Shown here: positions 1 through 6,117 of the stretch, in pieces
How the letters are laid out: every line of letters starts with the position of its first letter
Numbering within the stretch: the stretch's first letter is position 1
From: Dehalococcoidia bacterium
Lineage (GTDB): Bacteria > Chloroflexota > Dehalococcoidia > Tepidiformales > Tepidiformaceae
Reading direction: 5' to 3'
Length of the DNA: 6,161 nt
Assembly: GCA_007126855.1 (NCBI GenBank)
Contig: SLAK01000135.1
Span: 1 to 6,161 of the forward strand
Position numbers and translations under genes: made by a program
Notes under the pieces: model-generated
Databases searched by the model: none
The model's input: only the letters and a program-made list of their open reading frames with translations
Told to the model about the DNA's origin: nothing

Positions 1-1275
<1,275 letters not shown>

Positions 1276-1276
1276 G

Positions 1277-1302
1277 CCCTGCGTTGTGCCCCCTGCGTTA
1301 TG
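1277..1302. repeat. Short tandem direct repeat after gyrB
   Basis: Two 12-nt copies, CCCTGCGTTGTG (1277-1288) and CCCTGCGTTATG (1291-1302), differ at one position and start 14 nt apart. They fill most of the 35-nt spacer between gyrB and the next gene. The second copy contains the candidate -10 hexamer of that gene. It may be a chance duplication or a small binding site. Confidence 0.5.
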
Positions 1303-1311
1303 CTGGGGGCA
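1287..1311 (+). terminator. GC-rich hairpin between gyrB and the next start codon
   Basis: A perfect 7-bp inverted repeat, TGCCCCC (1287-1293) and GGGGGCA (1305-1311), encloses an 11-nt loop. It lies 11 nt after the gyrB stop, and its last base is the A of the next gene's ATG. No T-run follows, so it is not a classical intrinsic terminator. In gyrB read-through RNA it could slow transcription or hide the next start codon. The structure is seen; the role is inferred. Confidence 0.35.
1299..1304 (+). promoter_or_regulatory. Candidate -10 hexamer for a leaderless transcript
   Basis: TATGCT lies with exactly 6 nt (GGGGGC) between it and the ATG at 1311, so transcription would begin at or next to the start codon. 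No -35-like hexamer is visible at the usual distance. The only purine-rich stretch, GGGGG, is too close to the ATG to serve as a ribosome site, which favours leaderless initiation. Confidence 0.35.
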
Positions 1312-1703
1312 TGCCAGAACAGTACGTCGCTTCGGATAAGCGCACGGGGATGGAAGTCGCCGTCACCGGCGAATTTCCGCCGCATCACGACGACCGCATC
1401 CGCATCGCCCGCACCACCACGCTCTTCACCCGGCTCATGTCGACCATCCTCTCCACCGAGAACGAGTCGCAACGCCGCCAGGGCTTCATCGCGGTTGAGA
1501 CCCAGCTCGAACTCGCCGACGCCCTCATCCGCGAAGACATGGCCGAGGTGCAGCGGCTGCTTCGCGACACCATGGAAAAAATGGGCATCTCCCAGGAACA
1601 GCTCGAAGAGATGGCACGGCGCATCATCGAACAGTTCGGCGACGACCCCGAGGCCTTCGGTTCCGGTCCGGGCCCCGGCCCCGGCATCCCCCCGCGCGAC
1701 TGA
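1311..1703 (+). CDS. Conserved-looking hypothetical protein, 130 residues
   Basis: I do not recognise a family. The protein is hydrophilic, with no signal peptide or membrane segment, so it is probably cytoplasmic. The N-terminal third has an Arg/Thr-rich stretch (KRTGMEVAVTGEFPP, then RIRIARTTTLFTRLMSTIL). The middle (about residues 50-110) is strongly helical and charged, with the look of a coiled coil or helical bundle (LADALIREDMAEVQRLLRD, EQLEEMARRIIEQFG). The tail is Gly/Pro-rich (GSGPGPGPGIPPRD) and probably disordered. ATG at 1311 was chosen over an in-frame TTG at 1284, because that extension would run through the hairpin and repeats and has no ribosome site. It starts 35 nt after gyrB in the same direction, so it may be read with gyrB or from its own promoter. 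Base composition and codon use match the neighbours, which supports a real gene. Confidence 0.72.
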   Translation: MPEQYVASDKRTGMEVAVTGEFPPHHDDRIRIARTTTLFTRLMSTILSTENESQRRQGFIAVETQLELADALIREDMAEVQRLLRDTMEKMGISQEQLEEMARRIIEQFGDDPEAFGSGPGPGPGIPPRD

Positions 1704-1707
1704 CCCC

Positions 1708-1720
1708 CCGTCACCGACGG
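1708..1720 (+). other. Small hairpin after the 130-residue gene
   Basis: CCGTC (1708-1712), loop ACC, GACGG (1716-1720): a perfect 5-bp stem beginning 4 nt after the stop codon. No T-run follows, so at most it is a weak terminator or 3' end stabiliser. It lies just upstream of the candidate -10 of the hydrolase gene. Confidence 0.25.
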
Positions 1721-1727
1721 CCTGTCG

Positions 1728-1733
1728 TACAAT
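1728..1733 (+). promoter_or_regulatory. Candidate -10 hexamer for the MBL-fold hydrolase gene
   Basis: TACAAT matches TATAAT at 5 of 6 positions and stands out in GC-rich surroundings. It is 19 nt before the ATG at 1753, so transcription starting near 1740 would leave a leader of about 13 nt that still holds the GGAGG ribosome site (1744-1748). I see no good -35 element upstream. Confidence 0.4.
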
Positions 1734-1752
1734 TCCCGGCGGTGGAGGTGCG

Positions 1753-3033
1753 ATGGCTGACATCCTGACGCTGTCCTCGAGGATCATCGATTCCGGTTCC
1801 GACGAAGGAGAGCGGACTAACCGCACGACGTGCGAACTGAGCGTGATCGCAGCTGGCATCGCCATGGTAGAAGCCTTTGGCCATGTCATCGCCTTCGAAA
1901 CGGACGAGGGGCTTGTCATCTTCGACACTTCCTCACAGGCCTTCGCCAGCCGCGCGATTGACGCCCTCCGCGAATGGAGCGCCAGGCCGTTCCACACCAT
2001 CGTCTATACGCACGGGCACGTCGACCACGTGGGCGGCGCGCGGGCCTTCGTTGAGCATGCGGTCAGCCGCGGAGAGCCGCGGCCGCGCATCGTCGCTCAC
2101 CGGAACGTCGCCCGCCGTTTCGGTCGCTACGATGCGACCAACGGCTACAACGCGGTCATCAACGCGCGCCAGTTCGGCCCAACGCGCCTGGGAGACTTCA
2201 AGCAACCACGGTTCATGTCGGACTTCGTGGCCCCCGGCGTCGAATACGACAGCCACATGAGCTTCCGCGCGGGTGCGCTCGAATTCGAGCTTCATCACGC
2301 CCTCGGCGAAACCGACGACCACACATGGGCATGGATCCCGTCGAGGCGCGTCATTTGCAGCGGCGACCTGCTGACCTGGGTCTTCCCCAATGCCGGAAAT
2401 CCGCAGAAAGTCCAGCGCTACCCACTGGAATGGGCACGCGCGCTCCGCGACATGATCGCCCTCGAACCCGACCTTCTCCTGCCCGCGCACGGTCTCCCGA
2501 TCGCGGGCAACGCGCGCATCCGCAAAGTGCTCAACGAAGTCGCCAGCGCGCTCGAACACCTGGTCGAGGAAACGTTGCGGCGCATGAATGCCGGGCAGCG
2601 CCTGGATTCCATCGTCAACGAAGTGCGGCCACCGGAAGACGTCCTCGAGCGCCCGTGGCTCAAGCCCGTGTACGACGAGCCCGAATTCGTCGTCCGCAAC
2701 ATCTGGCGCCTCTATGGCGGCTGGTACGACGGCAACCCGGCGCATCTGAAGCCAGCGCCCGATGTGGAGCTTTCGCACGAAATCGCCAGCCTCGCCGGCG
2801 GCGCGATCGCGCTTGCGCACCGCGCTGCAGAGCTGTCCGAGTCAGGAGACCACCGGCTCGCGTGCCACCTCGCTGAATTCGCCGGGCTGGCCGAGCCGGA
2901 CAATGGAGACATCCAGGCCATCCGCTCGCGCGTCTATGAAGCCAGGGCCGCGAACGAGGTATCGCTGATGGCACGCGGCATCTTCCGTTCGGCAGCCCTC
3001 GAACCACCTCCGGGCGGCACACAGGCAGGGTGA
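1753..3033 (+). CDS. MBL-fold hydrolase with alkylsulfatase dimerisation domain
   Basis: Predicted zinc hydrolase of 426 residues, related to SdsA1/YjcS-type alkylsulfatases; the true substrate is unknown. The metallo-beta-lactamase fold spans about residues 25-260. It has THGHVDHVGG (ligands His87, His89, Asp91, His92), FGRYDATNGYNAVINARQFG at about 117-136, GETDDHTW with Glu186 where ordinary MBL enzymes carry His, CSGD (Asp205) and LLPAHG (His246). A Glu at the third motif is a hallmark of the alkylsulfatase branch. The helical dimerisation domain follows, with the signature RLYGGWYDGNP (319-329). SdsA1-type enzymes exceed 600 residues and carry a C-terminal SCP2-like domain and an export signal; here both are absent, so it is probably cytoplasmic. 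The start is set by GGAGG (1744-1748), 4 nt before ATG. The frame stays open upstream but does not look coding there. Transcription converges on the crotonase gene with an 8-nt gap. Confidence 0.93.
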   Translation: MADILTLSSRIIDSGSDEGERTNRTTCELSVIAAGIAMVEAFGHVIAFETDEGLVIFDTSSQAFASRAIDALREWSARPFHTIVYTHGHVDHVGGARAFVEHAVSRGEPRPRIVAHRNVARRFGRYDATNGYNAVINARQFGPTRLGDFKQPRFMSDFVAPGVEYDSHMSFRAGALEFELHHALGETDDHTWAWIPSRRVICSGDLLTWVFPNAGNPQKVQRYPLEWARALRDMIALEPDLLLPAHGLPIAGNARIRKVLNEVASALEHLVEETLRRMNAGQRLDSIVNEVRPPEDVLERPWLKPVYDEPEFVVRNIWRLYGGWYDGNPAHLKPAPDVELSHEIASLAGGAIALAHRAAELSESGDHRLACHLAEFAGLAEPDNGDIQAIRSRVYEARAANEVSLMARGIFRSAALEPPPGGTQAG

Positions 3034-3041
3034 TGGGTCGC

Positions 3042-3818
3042 TCATGGCTTCTCGCCGCTCTCTCGTAGCGCGCGGGCAAGCATCAGGTATTCCCGGTCGG
3101 CGTGCGTCGCGTCCAGCGGCACCATCTGGTTGGCCAGCGCGCGGCAGGTCGATTTCGTCAGCGCGAGCGACATCGTGTCCTTCTCGAGTAGCCGCGCTGC
3201 CAGCCCACGCGCCTGTGGAAGCAGCTCATCATCCGGATAGACATGGTTCACGAACCCCCACCCCAGCGCATCGGCAGAGCTAAAGCGGTCGCAGGTCATG
3301 ACCAGCTCGCGTGTGCGCGCGGGGCCAAGCTCACGCATGAGCCGCGGGAGCGCGTTCCATGTCAGCGGGATGTCCAGGTCCACCTCCGGGATGGAGAACC
3401 ATGACGACTGGGCCGCTAGCCGGATGTCCATGCACGCAAGGAACACCACGGCGCCACCAATGGCCAGGCCATTCACCGCACCGATCGTTACCTGGTCCAG
3501 CGATTCGAGCGCGGCGCAGCTCCGGTTCCCGGCGCCGGCGAACCACCGTTCCCGTAGCGGGTCGCGCTCGCCGCCAAGCGTCGGCGCCGACCGCTCGCCA
3601 TCGCGCCGCTGCCCGACATCGGCGCCGGATGAGAAGGCGCGCCCGTCGCCCGTGAGGATCACCACGCGGATGGAGGCGTCGGCCTGCAGCTCCTGGCACG
3701 CTTCCTGCAATTCCTCGTGCATCCGGAAGTTGATGGCGTTCAGCTTGCCCGGGCGCGCAAGCGTAATGGTGGCAAGCCCCGGGATTTCGGTATCGCGTTC
3801 GAGCCTGATGGTATCCAT
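3042..3818 (-). CDS. Crotonase-family protein (enoyl-CoA hydratase/isomerase-like)
   Basis: Cytoplasmic acyl-CoA enzyme of the crotonase fold, 258 residues, a normal length. Visible: RPGKLNAI near residue 22; AFSSGAD (61-67), which binds CoA and forms half of the oxyanion hole; NGLAIGGA (116-123) with the second oxyanion Gly; PEVDLDIPLTW (144-154); then ELVMTCDRFSSADALGWGFV in the C-terminal helices. Aligned without gaps to rat mitochondrial hydratase (from memory), Glu164 is kept as Glu145, but Glu144 is replaced by Val125 (codon 3444-3446). Loss of the first Glu argues against classical hydration and fits an isomerase or another crotonase reaction better; this is inference. The ATG at 3818 gives the usual family N-terminus. 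No clear ribosome site is present, but a -10-like hexamer ends 6 nt upstream. It follows the 190-residue gene by 9 nt and could also be read from the upstream operon. Confidence 0.93.
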   Translation of the reverse strand: MDTIRLERDTEIPGLATITLARPGKLNAINFRMHEELQEACQELQADASIRVVILTGDGRAFSSGADVGQRRDGERSAPTLGGERDPLRERWFAGAGNRSCAALESLDQVTIGAVNGLAIGGAVVFLACMDIRLAAQSSWFSIPEVDLDIPLTWNALPRLMRELGPARTRELVMTCDRFSSADALGWGFVNHVYPDDELLPQARGLAARLLEKDTMSLALTKSTCRALANQMVPLDATHADREYLMLARALRESGEKP

Positions 3819-3824
3819 GCGCGG

Positions 3825-3830
3825 ATACTA
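3825..3830 (-). promoter_or_regulatory. Candidate -10 hexamer for the crotonase gene
   Basis: On the minus strand TAGTAT is followed by 6 nt (CCGCGC) and the ATG at 3818, the same spacing as at 1299-1311. It overlaps the TAG stop codon of the upstream gene. TAGTAT matches TATAAT at 4 of 6 positions. A leaderless crotonase transcript is possible, as is simple read-through from the gene before. Confidence 0.3.
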
Positions 3831-4400
3831 CGCCCTGTTGCCCTCCCGCTGGTGCCGGTAGATGTCGTGCATCTTGAGCCCAAGCTCGAGCATGTCGCGC
3901 CGCGCCTGGTCGTCCTCCCCGCGGCTCACCGCCAGGCGGCGCCAGAAGTCGTAGACCGCATCAAGCTGTTGCCGGAAGCCGATGCCGTAGGCGACACCGA
4001 CGCGCTCCAACCACCGTCCTGTCCGGCCGACTTCGTCTCCGGTCATCTCCCGCTGCGCCAGCCAGGCGAGCCGCGTGCCCAGGTGATCCCAGGGCCACGC
4101 TACAGCCGCATTGTGCGGGTCGTCGAGCAGGCGCTGGAAGGAGTCGCCGGTGCGCCGTCCGATCAGCCGCGCTTCCTCGATGTGCTCCTCACCGATGTCC
4201 AGCCCTTCACGCAATGCCTCCGGCCGCTGGTACGCCGCCGCGCAAATGATGGCCGCGGCATTGCTGCAGATCCGCTCGAGTTCGTGGAAGCTCATCGGGC
4301 CCGGCTCTGACTCGGCGGCGAACTGCTCGATGAGCCATTCGCCGAACTGTGGCCCGGACTGCTCATCGCGTTTGCGGCGGCCGAATCCAAAGAGTCGCAC
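3828..4400 (-). CDS. Hypothetical protein, 190 residues
   Basis: I do not recognise a family. The start is GTG at 4400: an in-frame stop (TGA) lies at 4415-4413, and no in-frame ATG lies between. The N-terminus is short and basic (MRLFGFGRRKRDE), with no membrane segment. The rest looks all-helical and charged: about 38-68 (MSFHELERICSNAAAIICAA), 72-95 (LDIGEEHIEEARLIGRRTGD), a Trp-rich stretch near 100-115 (VAWPWDHLGTRLAWLAQREM), and 145-185 (LDAVYDFWRRLAVSRGEDDQ). Trp and Tyr content is fairly high. It is the third gene of the minus-strand cluster, 84 nt after the dehydrogenase and 9 nt before the crotonase, so an accessory role in the same pathway is possible but unproven. A weak purine stretch (GTGAGA) upstream is the only ribosome-site candidate. 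Base composition matches the neighbours. Confidence 0.75.
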   Translation of the reverse strand: MRLFGFGRRKRDEQSGPQFGEWLIEQFAAESEPGPMSFHELERICSNAAAIICAAAYQRPEALREGLDIGEEHIEEARLIGRRTGDSFQRLLDDPHNAAVAWPWDHLGTRLAWLAQREMTGDEVGRTGRWLERVGVAYGIGFRQQLDAVYDFWRRLAVSRGEDDQARRDMLELGLKMHDIYRHQREGNRA

Positions 4401-4440
4401 GCCGGCATGTTCTCACGCATGCCAGCACCGGAGCAGGCGG

Positions 4441-4482
4441 GAAAGCCCCCGCCCTGGCGCCACATTGCCCGGAAGGGCTTTC
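4441..4482 (-). terminator. Inverted repeat after the 3-hydroxyacyl-CoA dehydrogenase gene
   Basis: GAAAGCCC (4441-4448) and GGGCTTTC (4475-4482) form a perfect 8-bp stem around a 26-nt spacer that contains the self-complementary TGGCGCCA (4455-4462). A tighter alternative is GCCC-GGAA-GGGC (4467-4478). The structure begins 2 nt after the stop codon of the dehydrogenase on the minus strand. No T-run follows in that direction, so termination would be partial at best; it could also mark the scar of the lost gene end. Confidence 0.35.
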
Positions 4483-4484
4483 AC

Positions 4485-5234
4485 CTACTCGCGGCCATCG
4501 CGGTGGCGCTGCAGCATCTCGAAGGGCCCGGCCGGCCAGCCGTAGCCCAGCTTCATCGCGGTGTCCACGTCCTCGGCGGTCGCAATGCCGGCTTCCACGA
4601 TGGTCTGCGCTTCGTGGATGGCGGCGTAGAAGATGCGGTTGGCGACAAAGCCGTAGGTGCCGGGCATATCCTTCACCCGGATTGGGTGCTTCCCGATGCG
4701 CTCCAGGAGCACCGCCGTGGCGTCGAGCACCTCGGGGGAGGTCTCCGGCGTGTAGACCAGCTCCACGAGCGGTCTCGATACCGCCGGATGGAACCAGTGC
4801 ATGCCGATGAAGCGGTCTGCGCGGTCCAGCGCCTGCACCAGGCTCGCCAGGGCGATACCGCTCGTGTTCGTCGCGATGACGGCCTCACCCTTCACCATGG
4901 CTTCGACGGCGGCGAAGACCTGCTTCTTCAGCTCCTCATCTTCGGGCACGGCTTCGACCACCAGGTCGGCTTCCGCCAGCGCGGCCAGGTCCGTGGCGTA
5001 ACTGATGCGCCCGGCAACAGCATCGGCCTCGTCCCGGGCCAGCTCTCCGTTCCGGACGACCGTGGAGAGCCCGTGCCGCCCGGCTTCGATGCGCCGCCGG
5101 CAGTCGCGCAGCGCCTCATCGGAGATGTCGACGACCACGACCGGGTAGCCGGCCCCGGCGAAGGCGAGCGCAATGCCGCTTCCCATCACCCCACCGCCCA
5201 CGACGCCAATGGACCTGATGTCGTCTGCCTGCAT
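4485..5234 (-). CDS. 3-hydroxyacyl-CoA dehydrogenase family protein, C-terminally truncated
   Basis: NAD-dependent oxidoreductase of the 3-hydroxyacyl/3-hydroxybutyryl-CoA dehydrogenase family, expected to oxidise a 3-hydroxyacyl-CoA to the 3-ketoacyl-CoA. The Rossmann domain starts with GVVGGGVMGSGIA (10-22), followed by VDISDE (35-40, an acidic residue fitting NAD), EAVPED (94-99) and ATNTSG (121-126). The catalytic His146 and Glu158 lie in GMHWFHP and LVELV with the same 12-residue spacing as human HAD. Human Asn161 is replaced here by His149. The C-terminal domain begins at PGTYGFVANR (191-200) and reaches GYGWPAGPFEM, then ends after nine unrelated residues (LQRHRDGRE). The family normally continues about 50 residues through a GLD and a GxGFY region; none of the three forward frames downstream encodes these. 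The ATG at 5234 is preferred over 5240, because AAGGA sits 5 nt before it. The SDR gene ends 38 nt upstream. Confidence 0.88.
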   Translation of the reverse strand: MQADDIRSIGVVGGGVMGSGIALAFAGAGYPVVVVDISDEALRDCRRRIEAGRHGLSTVVRNGELARDEADAVAGRISYATDLAALAEADLVVEAVPEDEELKKQVFAAVEAMVKGEAVIATNTSGIALASLVQALDRADRFIGMHWFHPAVSRPLVELVYTPETSPEVLDATAVLLERIGKHPIRVKDMPGTYGFVANRIFYAAIHEAQTIVEAGIATAEDVDTAMKLGYGWPAGPFEMLQRHRDGRE

Positions 5235-5239
5235 GCTCA

Positions 5240-5244
5240 TCCTT
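5240..5244 (-). promoter_or_regulatory. Ribosome binding site choosing the dehydrogenase start
   Basis: AAGGA on the minus strand (5244-5240) lies 5 nt before ATG 5234-5232. The other in-frame ATG (5240-5238) overlaps this motif and would have no spacer. The site therefore supports the shorter protein, by two residues. Confidence 0.55.
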
Positions 5245-5272
5245 TCGCCGCCCCGCCGGTGCCGCCAGCCCC

Positions 5273-6025
5273 CTACGGCCGGATCTCCTTCGCGTAGTCG
5301 CGGCCGCCGCGGACGGTGACGCGCATGATGGCGCCGGCACGCGAGTCGTCCTCCACCAGGTCGACCACGCCCTGGGCGACGTCTTCCGGCTGGAGGATGC
5401 CGCCGACCTGCTTGGCCATCTCCTCCATGCGATCCTCGCCGCCTTCGCGGACGAGCGGTGTATCGGTGAAGCTGGGGCAGACGGCGTTGACGCGGATGTT
5501 CGCCTCCTCCGCCAGGTAGGCCAGCGAACGCGTGAAGTTGACGACGCCAGCCTTCGTGGCGGCGTAGACCGGCGAGCCCGGCATCGGCAGCAGGCCACCC
5601 ATCGAGGCTGTGTTCACGATCACGCCGCCGCGGCCTTCCTGCATGGCCCGCACGGCCTGCCGGGTGCCCTCGATGACGGCGGTGAGGTTGATGTCGACGG
5701 TCTTCACCCACTCGCCGCTCTCGTCTTCGAACAGCGGCGTGCGGTTGGATATGCCCGCGTTGTTGCAGACGATGTCGAGCCTGCCGAACTCGGAGCGCGC
5801 CTTCGCCAGCGCTTCGCCGATCTGCGCCGGGACGGTGACATCGCACTGTACGGCGACGGCCTTGCGGCCGAGCTTGCGGACGGCCTCGGCCGTCTGTTCG
5901 GCGCCGGCCAGGTTGAGGTCGGCGGCGACGATGTCGGCGCCGTGTTCGGCCAAGGCAAGGCACATGGCGCGGCCGATGCCCGAACCGCCCCCGGTGACCA
6001 CTGCGACTTTCCCATCGATCTCCAT
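5273..6025 (-). CDS. Short-chain dehydrogenase/reductase (classical SDR)
   Basis: Cytoplasmic NAD(P)-dependent oxidoreductase of 250 residues, the usual classical SDR length; the substrate is unknown. Visible: cofactor motif TGGGSGIG (11-18), Asp36 at the end of the second strand (AADLN), which favours NAD(H) over NADP(H), CDV (61-63), NNAG (88-91), and the catalytic set Asn113 (DINLTAV), Ser141 (NTASMGG), Tyr154 and Lys158 (YAATK), then PSFTDTP (184-190). The C-terminal QPEDVAQGVVDLVEDDS and the ending near TVRGG resemble 15-hydroxyprostaglandin-dehydrogenase-like SDRs, as recalled. The start at 6025 is set by AGGAGG with an 8-nt spacer. The frame is open a further 23 codons upstream, but that stretch crosses the ribosome site and the promoter region. 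It heads the minus-strand cluster, and the dehydrogenase gene follows with a spacer of only 38 nt, so the two are probably co-transcribed in an acyl-CoA or alcohol oxidation role. Confidence 0.95.
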   Translation of the reverse strand: MEIDGKVAVVTGGGSGIGRAMCLALAEHGADIVAADLNLAGAEQTAEAVRKLGRKAVAVQCDVTVPAQIGEALAKARSEFGRLDIVCNNAGISNRTPLFEDESGEWVKTVDINLTAVIEGTRQAVRAMQEGRGGVIVNTASMGGLLPMPGSPVYAATKAGVVNFTRSLAYLAEEANIRVNAVCPSFTDTPLVREGGEDRMEEMAKQVGGILQPEDVAQGVVDLVEDDSRAGAIMRVTVRGGRDYAKEIRP

Positions 6026-6117
6026 TGCATCATCCTCCTGTGGGGCCGCTTGCCCGGCCACGCTGCGACCGTACGATACCAGAGCGCGCGACATGCGCAG
6101 CAGAGGAGGACCCGCCC
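6026..6117. promoter_or_regulatory. Divergent promoter region between SDR and the gene at 6118
   Basis: This 92-nt spacer separates two divergent genes and should hold promoters for both. Each gene has an AGGAGG ribosome site with an 8-nt spacer (6039-6034 minus, 6104-6109 plus). Plus-strand promoter candidate: TTGCCC (6050-6055), 16 nt, TACGAT (6072-6077), each matching 4 of 6 consensus bases. On the opposite strand the overlapping TATCGT (6078-6073) could serve the SDR operon, but no -35 partner is evident. The centre CGTACG (6070-6075) is palindromic. The ribosome sites are clear; the promoter hexamers are weak. Confidence 0.45.

Noticed and set aside
1668..1690. GC-only run of CCGG/GGCCCC units as a possible repeat or regulatory element
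   Set aside because: It is the coding sequence for the Gly-Pro tail of the 130-residue protein; the period follows the codons.
1300..1752. A long N-terminal extension of the MBL-fold hydrolase (577-residue frame)
   Set aside because: The extension is the wrong frame of the 130-residue gene and is Ser/Pro/Arg-rich. The ATG at 1753 has a GGAGG site and begins the recognisable protein.
1933..2820. A 295-residue minus-strand open frame opposite the hydrolase
   Set aside because: Typical high-GC antisense shadow with no recognisable domain; the plus-strand frame contains all MBL motifs.
3298..4310. Plus-strand open frames opposite the crotonase and the 190-residue gene
   Set aside because: Their translations are low-complexity Arg/Ser/Pro-rich or otherwise featureless; the opposite strand encodes a clear crotonase.
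4485..5963. One 492-residue minus-strand open frame covering the 3-hydroxyacyl-CoA dehydrogenase and much of the SDR gene, as a possible fusion protein
   Set aside because: The part upstream of 5240 is Arg/Gly/Pro-rich translation of the SDR gene in another frame, with no domain. The SDR frame has all its motifs and its own AGGAGG site.
6026..6094. A 23-residue N-terminal extension of the SDR from an ATG at 6094
   Set aside because: It would run through the AGGAGG site and promoter region. Classical SDRs begin a few residues before the TGxxxGxG motif, as the start at 6025 does.
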